Counted from the first letter of the stretch, positions 5,851-13,108 are shown. The stretch is 13,108 nt of DNA from an uncultured Pseudomonadota bacterium (GCA_903860085.1 CAIOPD010000156.1:1-13108); one strand, 5' to 3'. A program made the numbers and translations. The notes: generated from the sequence alone by a model not told the origin.

Positions 5851-6699
5851 ATGACAAGTAATGGCTTATTATATGTGGTAGCAACGCCAATTGGCAATTT
5901 GAGTGATATTACTCTGCGTGCTTTGGAAGTGCTCAAAAGTGTGGATGCCATTGCGGCAGAGGATACGCGGCATACCTCGGGGCTATTGTCTCATTTTGGC
6001 ATTGCTAAAAAATTAATTGCGGTGCATGAGCATAATGAGCATCAATCAGCAGAAAAGCTATTAGTGTTATTGCTGGCGGGGCAAAATATTGCCTTAGTAA
6101 CTGATGCAGGTACACCAGCAGTCAGCGATCCAGGCGCAATCGTGGTTGACTTGGTTCGTAAAGCTGGGATTAAAGTGGTGCCTATTCCAGGGGCAAGTGC
6201 GGTAATCGCTGCATTATCTGCTTCTGGCATCTCACAAAACGGATTCTTATTTTATGGTTTTCTGCCAGCAAGTGGTTCGGCTCGCCGTAAAACTTTAGAA
6301 ATACTTAAAGCGCAAGCCGTTACACTGGTTTTTTATGAGGCGCCACATAGGATTATTGAGAGTATTGTTGATATGGCTGCTGTATTGGGTGCTGACCGCC
6401 GCATAACTATTGCGCGTGAAATTACCAAGACTTTTGAAACGATTTATAGCTGCGAGTTGAGTAAGGCTGAAGCTTGGTTGCAGGCGGATGCTAATCAGCA
6501 GCGTGGAGAATTTGTATTGTTGGTGGAAGCTGCAGCCATTAAAGATGCGGAAGAAATACCGGAAGACACAGTGCGTATTTTAAAATTATTGTTGGCAGAC
6601 TTGCCGCTAAAGCAGGCCGTGCAATTAACCACTGAAATTACTGGTGAAAAAAAGAATGTACTTTACGAGCTAGCCCTTTCATTAAAATCTGATCAATAA
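5851..6699 (+). CDS. rsmI: 16S rRNA (cytidine(1402)-2'-O)-methyltransferase
   Basis: RsmI 2'-O-methylates C1402 in the decoding centre of 16S rRNA using S-adenosylmethionine; RsmH, encoded about 3 kb downstream, methylates N4 of the same base. The 282-aa length is normal. It is a tetrapyrrole-methylase-fold protein: LYVVATPIGNLSDITLRAL at the N-terminus, AAEDTRHTSGLL at 35-46, VTDAGTPAVSDPG at 83-95, PIPGASAVIAALSASG from 111 and FYEAPHRI in the middle. A TGA directly before the ATG rules out an earlier in-frame start. The pyrC start is 18 bp downstream, so the two are probably co-transcribed. Confidence 0.97.
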   Translation: MTSNGLLYVVATPIGNLSDITLRALEVLKSVDAIAAEDTRHTSGLLSHFGIAKKLIAVHEHNEHQSAEKLLVLLLAGQNIALVTDAGTPAVSDPGAIVVDLVRKAGIKVVPIPGASAVIAALSASGISQNGFLFYGFLPASGSARRKTLEILKAQAVTLVFYEAPHRIIESIVDMAAVLGADRRITIAREITKTFETIYSCELSKAEAWLQADANQQRGEFVLLVEAAAIKDAEEIPEDTVRILKLLLADLPLKQAVQLTTEITGEKKNVLYELALSLKSDQ

Positions 6700-6717
6700 C
6701 ATGACATCCATTAAATC

Positions 6718-7758
6718 ATGAAAACTATTACGCTTACCCGTCCAGATGACTGGCATCTTCACCTTAGAGATGGCGCTGCATTGCATGCAGTGCTGCCAGA
6801 TACAGCGCGCCAATTTGCGCGCGCGATAGTGATGCCTAATTTGCGACCGCCAGTGACCACGGCCGCGCTAGCGTTAACTTATATGCAACGTATTGTCACG
6901 GCCTTACCAGCAGGCTCAAAATTTACACCGTTAATGACTTTATATTTGACTGATAACACAAGTGCTGCCGATATAGCTGAAGCTAAAGCCAGTGGCATCG
7001 TACACGGGATTAAGCTTTATCCGGCTGGCGCAACCACCAACTCTGATTCTGGGGTGACTAATTTAGAGAGTTGCAGTAAGGCCTTGTCGGCAATGGAGAA
7101 GTTGGGCATGCCGTTGCTAGTGCATGCAGAAGTGACGGATGCTGATGTGGATGTCTTTGATCGTGAGCGCGTATTTATTGAGCGACATATGCTGCCACTT
7201 ATGAAAAACTATCCAGAGCTTAAAGTGGTGTTTGAACACATTACGACTAAAGATGCAGCTGATTTTGTATTAGCCATGCCTAATAACGTTGCCGCGACCA
7301 TTACTGCGCATCATTTACTGCTTAATCGCAATGATATGTTTAAAGGTGGCATTTTACCTCACCATTATTGTTTGCCTATCTTAAAGCGCGAGCAGCATCG
7401 ATTGGCTTTGGTGCAGGCGGCCACTTCAGGCAATGCTAAATTCTTCTTAGGCACTGATAGTGCACCACATGCAAAATCAACAAAGGAGAACGCATGTGGT
7501 TGTGCGGGTATGTACACAGCCCATACGGCGCTTGAGCTTTATGCTGAAGCGTTTGATCGGGCTGATGCGTTGCATAAGTTGGAAGGATTTGCGAGTTTTT
7601 ACGGTGCGGATTTTTATGGATTAGCACGTAATGCTGAACAAATTACCCTAGTGAAAGAAAGTTGGACTGTACCGACTAGTTTACCGTTTGCTGATGACGC
7701 CTTGGTGCCTCTTTGGGCTGGGCAGACTTTGCACTGGAAATTATCTAATCTTCACTAG
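6718..7758 (+). CDS. pyrC: Dihydroorotase, class II (pyrimidine biosynthesis)
   Basis: Zinc enzyme that interconverts N-carbamoyl-L-aspartate and dihydroorotate, the third step of de novo UMP synthesis, in the cytoplasm. At 346 aa it has the length of the E. coli PyrC class. All metal ligands are present: H13 and H15 (DWHLHLRDG), the carboxylated lysine K99 (GIKLYPAGATTNSDSG), H136 (LLVHAE), H174 (VFEHIT) and D247 (GTDSAPH). N41 of the MPNLRPP substrate loop is also there. The gene starts 18 bp after rsmI with little ribosome-site sequence, suggesting expression with rsmI. Its place between rsmI and rnpB differs from Pseudomonas, where as I recall those two are direct neighbours of mraZ. Confidence 0.97.
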   Translation: MKTITLTRPDDWHLHLRDGAALHAVLPDTARQFARAIVMPNLRPPVTTAALALTYMQRIVTALPAGSKFTPLMTLYLTDNTSAADIAEAKASGIVHGIKLYPAGATTNSDSGVTNLESCSKALSAMEKLGMPLLVHAEVTDADVDVFDRERVFIERHMLPLMKNYPELKVVFEHITTKDAADFVLAMPNNVAATITAHHLLLNRNDMFKGGILPHHYCLPILKREQHRLALVQAATSGNAKFFLGTDSAPHAKSTKENACGCAGMYTAHTALELYAEAFDRADALHKLEGFASFYGADFYGLARNAEQITLVKESWTVPTSLPFADDALVPLWAGQTLHWKLSNLH

Positions 7759-7831
7759 CGCTAAATGACCGAGCTTGAGTCTGGAAAATGAAGCTTGGTT
7801 GAAGATTGAGCTCAGCTAAGCCTTGGTAGCG

Positions 7832-7840
7832 TGGTAAAAT
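7832..7840 (+). promoter_or_regulatory. Extended -10 promoter element for rnpB
   Basis: TGGTAAAAT is a TGn-extended -10 box ending 6 bp before the expected 5' end of the RNase P RNA at 7847, the right spacing for a stable RNA promoter. No good -35 hexamer lies at 16-18 bp, which the TGn extension could offset. Confidence 0.55.
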
Positions 7841-7846
7841 GTGTTT

Positions 7847-8180
7847 GAAGCTGGCTAGACAGTCGCCGCCTAGTAATAGGGGGAGGAAAGTCCGGGCTGC
7901 ATAGAGCGGGATGACGGCTAACGGCCGTACGTTGAAAGCCGCAAGGTATAAGGCGCGGAATAGGGCCACAGAGACGAGCGTATTAAGTTACGGTGAAACG
8001 CGGTAACCTCCATTCGCAGCAAGACCAAATAGGCTGGCATTTTTACGCAAGTAAATAAGGCGTGGCTCGCGCTGCCAGCGGGTAGGTTGCTTGAGCGCAT
8101 AAGTAATTATGCGCCTAGATGAATGACTGTCAGCTTTAGCAATAAAGCCTACAGAACCCGGCTTATCGGCCAGCTTCACT
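7847..8180 (+). ncRNA. rnpB: RNase P RNA (M1 RNA, bacterial class A)
   Basis: Catalytic RNA that removes 5' leaders from precursor tRNAs with the RnpA protein. It begins GAAGCTGGCTAGACAGTCGCC, and that 5' end pairs with GGCCAGCTTC near the 3' end (P1). Conserved blocks are clear: GGAGGAAAGTCCGGGCT, AGACCAAATAGG, GGGTAGGTTGCTTGAGC, CCTAGATGAATGACTGTC and ACAGAACCCGGCTTATCGG. P15 pairs GCTGGCA (8033-8039) with TGCCAGC (8073-8079), and GGGCCA (7963-7968) can pair with TGGCTC (8063-8068) as P6. The P15 loop carries a small hairpin TTTAC-GCAA-GTAAA. Ends are estimated by similarity to E. coli M1 RNA and may be off by a few bases. No T-rich terminator stem was found directly after it. Confidence 0.95.
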
Positions 8181-8485
8181 TTTCATAAAATGCTCTCTAA
8201 ACTACTTTAGGGAATTGACGCTGCAAGGATGCTCTTTGCAGTTAGTGCAGTTTCAGCCCCTTCCGTCGCTTCAAATCTAGTGCAACTCCTCCAGTTTCAC
8301 TTTTACTTTTCCTGCAGTATTTTTCTCTATCATTATTGCGCCAATTACAATTCAAAAGCTTTCGTAACTATTCTAATAATCTACATTCACATAATTTTGT
8401 ATGTGCTTAATTTATAACGACTTTATTTTTAGCGCTAAAATACGCTAAGTCATTGACCTATATAGAAAAAATAGTAAAAAAGGGC
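8181..8485. other. AT-rich spacer before the dcw promoter, no gene recognised
   Basis: This AT-rich stretch between rnpB and the mraZ promoter holds no convincing gene. A 62-codon frame at 8229-8417 is hydrophobic, AT-driven and lacks a ribosome site or known motif. Visible structure includes the CTGCAA/TTGCAG repeat around 8221-8241, possibly the end of the rnpB transcript, and a perfect 14-bp palindrome TTTTAGCGCTAAAA at 8427-8440. A TTGACC at 8453-8458 with TAAAAA 16 bp on is a weak second promoter candidate. Confidence 0.5.
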
Positions 8486-8514
8486 TTGCATTAAGCGATA
8501 CTTTTATCTATAGT
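8486..8514 (+). promoter_or_regulatory. Sigma70-type promoter of the mraZ/dcw cluster
   Basis: TTGCAT (8486-8491) and TATAGT (8509-8514) are separated by exactly 17 bp, each with one mismatch to consensus. Transcription would start near 8521, giving mraZ an untranslated leader of about 136 nt. The MraZ repeats begin right at the predicted start point, supporting this as the regulated promoter. Confidence 0.75.
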
Positions 8515-8522
8515 GCAAATTA

Positions 8523-8547
8523 GTGGGAAGGAGTGGGTTTTTGTGGG
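8523..8547 (+). promoter_or_regulatory. MraZ operator: three GTGGG repeats at 10-bp period
   Basis: GTGGG occurs at 8523, 8533 and 8543, exactly one helical turn apart, so the repeats lie on one DNA face. E. coli MraZ, a ring-shaped AbrB-like regulator, represses its own operon by binding TGGGN repeats with 5-nt spacers at the promoter. The spacing here is identical. The site covers about +3 to +27 of the predicted transcript, fitting repression by blocking initiation. Confidence 0.88.
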
Positions 8548-8656
8548 AAATTTATCGTTAAGTGGCTTAGTTGTTTTGCTGCTAAAAATTTATCCGAATG
8601 ACGCTTTATAAAATCCCTGATTTAGACAAATAGAATATAGGAAAAATAACGAGCTT

Positions 8657-9103
8657 ATGTTTCGCGGTGCTACCTCATTAAGTTTAGATGCCAAAAGCAG
8701 ACTTGCTGTGCCTACCAAGCACAGGGAGGCTTTGCAGCTTGAGTGCGCTGGTAACTTGGTGCTGACTGCGCATCCTCATCGTTGCTTGTTATTGTACCCA
8801 CAGCCGGCATGGGAGCCGATTCAGGCCAAGATGATGGCGCTATCTTCATTTGATAAACAATCAAGTTCATTGCAGCGTTTGTTAGTAGGTTTTGCTGAAG
8901 ATGTAGTGCTTGACAGTGCTGGGCGCATGTTAGTGTCGCCGGTACTTCGTGAATTTGCAGGCTTGGATAAGGAAGTGATGCTAGTAGGACAAGGCAGTCA
9001 CTTTGAATTGTGGGATATGGAGGCTTGGCGTGCGCAGTTGGCGCAGGTCATCCACGGTGGTGACTTTGAAATGCCGGCTGAACTAGAGGGCTTCTCTCTG
9101 TGA
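8657..9103 (+). CDS. mraZ: Transcriptional regulator MraZ
   Basis: First gene of the division and cell-wall cluster; a DNA-binding regulator that represses this operon. The 148 aa begin with the canonical MFRG and contain two tandem SpoVT/AbrB-like halves, each with the DxxxR signature: D11-AKS-R15 in SLDAKSRLAVP and D86-SAG-R90 in VLDSAGRMLVSP. Length is typical. The leader is long (about 136 nt from the predicted start), and the ribosome site is weak (GAG 3 bp before ATG, TAGGA further up), which may keep MraZ levels low. Its operator lies immediately upstream. The stop overlaps the GTG start of rsmH. Confidence 0.97.
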   Translation: MFRGATSLSLDAKSRLAVPTKHREALQLECAGNLVLTAHPHRCLLLYPQPAWEPIQAKMMALSSFDKQSSSLQRLLVGFAEDVVLDSAGRMLVSPVLREFAGLDKEVMLVGQGSHFELWDMEAWRAQLAQVIHGGDFEMPAELEGFSL

Positions 9104-10173
9104 TCAAGGGCGTGAACCGCACGCCCACGCAAGCTTCAGTGTCTTTAAAATCAGCGACTGTCAAACAGGCGCATATCTTAGAAAAAAAATTAGTAGAAAC
9201 ATCCTTACCCAGCATGTCGTTAACGCCCTCTCAGCCCAGTTCCGAAAATTTGCATACAACAGTTCTGCTGGAAGAGGCTGTGCACGCGTTAGCAATTAAG
9301 CCTAGCGGTATCTATGTAGACGCGACCTTCGGCCGCGGCGGTCACTCCAGAAAAATATTAGAAAAATTAGATGGCAATGGCCGTTTGATTGCATTTGATC
9401 GCGACCTAAGTGCGCTTGAATCCAGTAAGTCTATACAAGACCAACGTTTCTTGATGGTACATAGTCATTTTGCGGCCATGCAAACTCGCTTGGCCGAGTT
9501 GGGTATAAGTCAAGTAGATGGGATTTTGCTAGATCTAGGCATTTCATCACCACAAATTGATGATGCAAGCCGTGGTTTTAGTTTTAGGTACGATGCACCT
9601 TTAGATATGCGTATGGATCAAAGCAGCGGGCAGACCGCTGCAGAATTTTTGACCCATACAACAGAACAACATTTGGCAGAGGTTATAAAAAATTATGGTG
9701 AAGAACGGTTTGCTAAGCAGATTGCAAGGGCGATTATTACGGAGCGCAATGACGGGCGCCCCATCACCACTACAGGGGAACTTGCCAAGATCGTGGCAAG
9801 TACAGTCACGCGCTTCGAGCCAGGGCAGAACCCAGCAACGCGCACATTTCAAGCTTTACGGATTTACGTCAATCAGGAGCTTGAGGAGCTTGCGCTAACC
9901 ATGCCGCAATGCTTGGCCTTGTTAGCACCGCAAGGCCGATTAGCCGTGATTAGTTTTCATTCGCTAGAAGATCGCATCGTGAAGCAATTTGTGCGTGATC
10001 AAGCTAATCGCGATGATTTGCCGCCTAACTTTCCAGTGCGAGCTGCTGATTTGCCGCAGCCTAAATTAAAGGGTGTAGGCAAAACCATTAAGCCTAGTGC
10101 TAAGGAAGTAAAGGGCAATCCACGCTCACGTAGCGCAGTACTTCGCGTTGCCGAGAGGACGGATGTCGTATGA
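9100..10173 (+). CDS. rsmH: 16S rRNA (cytosine(1402)-N4)-methyltransferase
   Basis: RsmH (MraW) adds a methyl group to N4 of C1402 in 16S rRNA from S-adenosylmethionine. Signatures: HTTVLLEEAV from residue 52, SAM-binding VDATFGRGGHS at 73-83, FDRD at 99-102, DGILLDLGISSPQID and GFSFRYDAPLDMRMD in the core, RLAVISFHSLEDRIVK, and C-terminal NPRSRSAVLR. From the GTG at 9100, which shares 4 bp with the mraZ stop and follows AGAGGG, the protein has 357 aa. About 48 residues precede the usual start of the family, rich in Ser, Thr and Lys. The ATG at 9214 (Met39) would give a normal length but lacks a ribosome site. The start is therefore uncertain; the identity is not. Confidence 0.96.
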   Translation: MIKGVNRTPTQASVSLKSATVKQAHILEKKLVETSLPSMSLTPSQPSSENLHTTVLLEEAVHALAIKPSGIYVDATFGRGGHSRKILEKLDGNGRLIAFDRDLSALESSKSIQDQRFLMVHSHFAAMQTRLAELGISQVDGILLDLGISSPQIDDASRGFSFRYDAPLDMRMDQSSGQTAAEFLTHTTEQHLAEVIKNYGEERFAKQIARAIITERNDGRPITTTGELAKIVASTVTRFEPGQNPATRTFQALRIYVNQELEELALTMPQCLALLAPQGRLAVISFHSLEDRIVKQFVRDQANRDDLPPNFPVRAADLPQPKLKGVGKTIKPSAKEVKGNPRSRSAVLRVAERTDVV

Positions 10174-10487
10174 CGCGGCTTAATCTTATGCTTTTTTGCG
10201 CACTGATCTTTTCTTCACTGGGGCTCGTGAATGCACAACATAAAGCACGTAAGCTTTATATTGAGTTGGAGCAAATAAACCAGCAAGCTAAACAGTCCAA
10301 TCAGGAATATGGGCAATTGCAGTTAGAGCAAAGTACTTGGGCAATGCATTCGCGAGTAGAGATGATTGCTGCACAACAATTACAGATGCAAGTGCCTGAT
10401 GCTAAGCGTGTTCAAGTGGTTGAAATTAAAGGCCCAGCTAGCAAGCAAATCAATGTTGAAAAAAATGCCAATGGAGTAGCGCGATAA
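10170..10487 (+). CDS. ftsL: Cell division protein FtsL
   Basis: Small bitopic membrane protein of the FtsQLB complex, which activates septal wall synthesis by FtsW-FtsI. The 105 aa show a very short cytoplasmic N-terminus, one membrane segment at about 4-22 (LNLMLFCALIFSSLGLVNA), then a periplasmic coiled coil rich in Gln, Glu and Leu (about 25-60). An SRVEMIAAQQLQMQVPD segment typical of the FtsL C-terminal region follows. FtsL is poorly conserved, so position and architecture carry much of the call. The ATG overlaps the rsmH stop by 4 bp, follows GAGAGGACGG and points to coupled translation; the stop shares one base with ftsI. Confidence 0.93.
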   Translation: MTRLNLMLFCALIFSSLGLVNAQHKARKLYIELEQINQQAKQSNQEYGQLQLEQSTWAMHSRVEMIAAQQLQMQVPDAKRVQVVEIKGPASKQINVEKNANGVAR

Positions 10488-12226
10488 TGGCAATGAATAT
10501 GCCTGTTGTGGTCAAGTTACCCGCATGGCGTCGACGTCTATTATTGGTAGTTGTATTGTCAGGCTTTGCTGCTTTATTAGGGCGCGGCATTTATTTGCAA
10601 AGTTACCATAAGAGTTTCTTGCAAGAGAAAGGAGATGCGCGCTATAGCCGCACGTTAGTTCTTTCAGCGCAACGCGGAAAAATAACTGACCGTAATGGTG
10701 AGTTGCTAGCGATTAGTTCGCCAGTCGAATCTGTATGGGCTAACCCTTCAGATGTAAAAATTGATGCGGAGCAGACTAAAAAAATTGCAGATTTATTACA
10801 GCTCAGTGTTGAGTTTATTAATCAAAAGTTAGCCAATGATGAGCGCGAGTTTGTGTACTTAAAGCGCCGCATATCACCAGAGTTGGCGGCGCAAGTAATG
10901 AAGCTTGGCGTTTCTGGAATTTATCTACAGCGTGAATATAAGCGTTACTACCCAGCTGGTGAGGTGACAGCGCATTTGGTTGGCTTTAACGGTATAGAGG
11001 ATAAGGGTCAAGAGGGCTTTGAATACGCAATGGATAAGCCTTTGTCAGGCAAAGCAGGAAGCCGTCGTGTTATTAAGGATAGATCAGGTCATATCATTGA
11101 AGACTTGGTTGCAGTAAAAGTGCCGCAAGATGGGCATGACGTAGTCTTATCAATCGATCGCAGAATTCAGTATTTGGCCCACCGTGAATTGGTAAAGGCA
11201 GTTGAGTTGCATCATGCGCAAGCAGGCGCTGCTATTGTCTTGGATGCACGCACGGGTGAAGTGTTGGCCATGGTCAATGTACCTACTTACAATCCAAATA
11301 ATCCGATTAACATTCAAGGCAAGTCTCGTAATCGTGCCATTGTTGATATTTTTGAACCAGGATCAACTATGAAGCCGATGACGGTTTCAGCAGGTCTAGA
11401 GTCTGGACTGTATCAGCCCGATACTAAAATTCAAACATCACCAGGATTTTTGAAAATCGGCCCAGCTACTATTCATGACTCACATGCCCACGGTGTGTTG
11501 ACTGTCGCAGAAGTGATTCAAAAGTCATCTAATGTGGGGGCTTCCAAAATAGCCTTGTCGCTAGATCCAAAATACATGTGGAGTATGTTTAATCAAATGG
11601 GTTTTGGCGCAAAGACCAATATCGGCTTTCCTGGTGAGGCCTCTGGTCGTGTGCGCGACTATAAAACTTGGCGCCCAATTGAGCAGGCAACCATGTCGTT
11701 TGGTAATGGTATTAGTGTGACTTTGCTTCAATTAGCGCGCGCTTATACAGCATTTGCCAATGATGGTGAGTTAAAGCCAGTTTCACTATTAAAACTACAA
11801 GAAGCTCCAGTCGGTGTTCAGGTATTTAGTGCTCGTACCGCACACAATATGAAAGATATGTTGGAGATGGTGGTATTGCCAGGAGGCACCGCATTGAAGG
11901 CGCAGGTGCTGGGTTATCGAATTGCCGGAAAAACTGGAACCACGCATAAGTTAGGGCCGCATGGCTACGAAAAAAATAAGTACGTAGCCTCTTTCGTTGG
12001 TATAGCGCCCGCGTCTAATCCTCGATTGATTATGGCGGTCATGATTGATGAACCTAATATCGCCAATGATCAGTATTACGGCGGTGTAGCGGCAGCTCCG
12101 GTATTTAGTGCAGTCATGGCCGACACATTAAGGTTGCTAGCGATACCGCAAGATGCGCCTTACAGAAATGTAGTCATCCCAAGTGGTGCTTCCGATAACG
12201 TAGATGATGTGAAAGAAAGTATATGA
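10487..12226 (+). CDS. ftsI: Septal peptidoglycan transpeptidase FtsI (PBP3)
   Basis: Class B penicillin-binding protein that cross-links septal peptidoglycan with its partner FtsW. At 579 aa it is close to E. coli PBP3. After a basic cytoplasmic tail (WRRR) comes one membrane anchor at about 18-38, a pedestal domain containing RGKITDRNGELLA at 63-75, and the transpeptidase domain from about 240. Catalytic motifs are complete: STMK at 293-296 (acylated Ser293), SSN at 347-349 and KTGT at 482-485. The ATG overlaps the ftsL stop by one base with GGAG about 10 bp before it; Met3 and Met5 are alternative starts. The stop overlaps murE by 4 bp. Confidence 0.97.
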   Translation: MAMNMPVVVKLPAWRRRLLLVVVLSGFAALLGRGIYLQSYHKSFLQEKGDARYSRTLVLSAQRGKITDRNGELLAISSPVESVWANPSDVKIDAEQTKKIADLLQLSVEFINQKLANDEREFVYLKRRISPELAAQVMKLGVSGIYLQREYKRYYPAGEVTAHLVGFNGIEDKGQEGFEYAMDKPLSGKAGSRRVIKDRSGHIIEDLVAVKVPQDGHDVVLSIDRRIQYLAHRELVKAVELHHAQAGAAIVLDARTGEVLAMVNVPTYNPNNPINIQGKSRNRAIVDIFEPGSTMKPMTVSAGLESGLYQPDTKIQTSPGFLKIGPATIHDSHAHGVLTVAEVIQKSSNVGASKIALSLDPKYMWSMFNQMGFGAKTNIGFPGEASGRVRDYKTWRPIEQATMSFGNGISVTLLQLARAYTAFANDGELKPVSLLKLQEAPVGVQVFSARTAHNMKDMLEMVVLPGGTALKAQVLGYRIAGKTGTTHKLGPHGYEKNKYVASFVGIAPASNPRLIMAVMIDEPNIANDQYYGGVAAAPVFSAVMADTLRLLAIPQDAPYRNVVIPSGASDNVDDVKESI

Positions 12227-13108
12227 GTCTACTTTCCAAGCTAGGTCTTACGCAATCATTTGCTAGCATCACTGCGGATAGCCGCCAAGTAGTGCCTGGT
12301 GCTTTGTTCTTAGCCTACCCTGGTGTGCATGGTGATGGCCGTGACTATATTGCGCAGGCGATTACAGCTGGCGCTAGCGCTGTACTTTGGGAGCAAGTGG
12401 GTTTTAGTTGGCCTACCAAATACGATATAGCTAATGTTGCTATTGCTGATTTAAAGCAACAAGTTGGACAAATAGCCGCTGATTTTTATGGGCAGCCTTC
12501 ACAGAAGTTGACCATGATTGGTATTACCGGTACCAATGGCAAGACTTCAGTCAGTCTATGGGTTGCGCAGTGCTTAAGCCTGTTGGGTCAAAAAAGTGCA
12601 GTATTGGGCACAATCGGCAATGGTATGGTGACGGAATCAAATACGTCTTTAGCTGTATCCAGTAATACCACCCCAGACGCTATTTTGTTACAAGCAATGT
12701 TGGCTAACTTTGTAACCCAAAATGCAAAAGCGGCAGTCATGGAAGTTTCTTCACATGGTCTAGATCAAGGGCGTGTTAATGGGGTTGATTTTGATATTGC
12801 GGTACTGACAAACTTAAGTCGGGACCATCTGGATTATCACCAAACGATGGAAGCTTACGCTGAGGCGAAGCAAGCTTTGTTTGCGTGGCCTAGTTTGGCT
12901 TGTGCCGTTGTGAATGCCGACGATGCTCTTGGACAAGAGATTGCAGCCAAGCTAATTGGCCAGCATAAAGCGTTACTCAGTTATGGTCTAGAAGCCGGGG
13001 ATGTGCGTGGAAGTGATTTGCAGCTGCAACAACAAGGAATCAGCATGATGGTGACAACCCCGCAGGGTGTTGCTGAGGTAAGCGCGCCGGTGCTGGGAAG
13101 GTTTAATG
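12223..13108 (+). CDS. murE: UDP-N-acetylmuramoyl-tripeptide synthetase MurE (3' end beyond window)
   Basis: Cytoplasmic ligase that adds the third amino acid, meso-diaminopimelate in most Gram-negatives, to UDP-MurNAc-L-Ala-D-Glu. The frame is open from ATG 12223 to the window end, giving 295 codons of roughly 480-500 expected. The N-terminal UDP-binding region has TADSRQVVPGALFLAYPG. The Mur ligase core follows with P-loop GTNGKT at 103-108, SSNTTPD, MEVSSHGLDQGRV, TNLSRDHLDYH and the YAEAKQALF segment holding the carbamylated lysine. The DNPR-type motif that decides diaminopimelate versus lysine use lies outside, so specificity cannot be read here. It overlaps ftsI by 4 bp, as expected in the dcw cluster. 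Confidence 0.96.
   Translation, partial: MSLLSKLGLTQSFASITADSRQVVPGALFLAYPGVHGDGRDYIAQAITAGASAVLWEQVGFSWPTKYDIANVAIADLKQQVGQIAADFYGQPSQKLTMIGITGTNGKTSVSLWVAQCLSLLGQKSAVLGTIGNGMVTESNTSLAVSSNTTPDAILLQAMLANFVTQNAKAAVMEVSSHGLDQGRVNGVDFDIAVLTNLSRDHLDYHQTMEAYAEAKQALFAWPSLACAVVNADDALGQEIAAKLIGQHKALLSYGLEAGDVRGSDLQLQQQGISMMVTTPQGVAEVSAPVLGRFN

Noticed and set aside
5754..5951. 65-codon minus-strand frame spanning the lpoA-rsmI divergent region
   Set aside because: It overlaps the starts of two well-supported genes and resembles no known protein.
7745..8179. Minus-strand frames of 60-74 codons across rnpB
   Set aside because: They lie opposite a highly structured RNA gene and show no protein family features.
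8229..8417. 62-codon plus-strand open frame between rnpB and mraZ
   Set aside because: Hydrophobic, AT-driven composition, no ribosome site, no recognisable motif, and it lies in a promoter-proximal spacer; chance frame is more likely.
1..13108. CRISPR array, tRNA genes, prophage or defence genes
   Set aside because: No regularly spaced repeats of CRISPR size, no tRNA-like cloverleaf sequence, and no phage or defence family found; apart from the IS end the content is ordinary core genome.

Overview
This window looks like core chromosome of a betaproteobacterium of moderate-to-low GC content, probably near the Methylophilaceae/Nitrosomonadales. That placement is inferred from a DUF3579-type gene, protein similarities recalled from memory and the gene order; no 16S rRNA gene or other decisive marker is present. 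Nearly every gene is a recognisable housekeeping gene, and I found no defence island, CRISPR array or new multi-gene system. The interest lies in gene decay, an IS scar and regulatory sites.

Layout, left to right. (1) 1-172 is the right end of an IS3-family (IS150-like) element. It abuts half of what looks like the rho terminator. (2) 210-1987, minus strand: trxA followed by rho, the order also found in E. coli, separated by a 191-bp leader with a hairpin and a C-rich, G-poor stretch resembling a Rho loading site. (3) 2284-2757, plus strand: an exported TlpA-like thioredoxin, divergent from trxA. (4) 2814-5803, minus strand: a small DUF3579 protein, the BON lipoprotein dolP, a decayed yraN and lpoA. 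The usual neighbourhood (E. coli, Pseudomonas, Neisseria) is lpoA-yraN-diaA/gmhA-dolP. Here diaA/gmhA is absent and yraN survives only as three in-order fragments with stops and an internal deletion.

(5) 5851-7758, plus strand: rsmI and pyrC, spaced like an operon and divergent from lpoA. (6) 7847-8180: the RNase P RNA gene rnpB. (7) 8486-13108: the start of the division and cell-wall (dcw) cluster. A sigma70-type promoter is followed at once by three TGGG repeats with a 10-bp period, the expected MraZ operator, and then mraZ-rsmH-ftsL-ftsI-murE with 1-4 bp overlaps. murE runs off the window.

Functionally, the right half couples septal peptidoglycan synthesis (FtsL, FtsI, MurE) with 16S rRNA methylation (RsmH and RsmI both modify C1402) and tRNA maturation (RNase P). 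The left half holds transcription termination (Rho), thiol redox (TrxA, TlpA-like) and envelope maintenance (LpoA, DolP).
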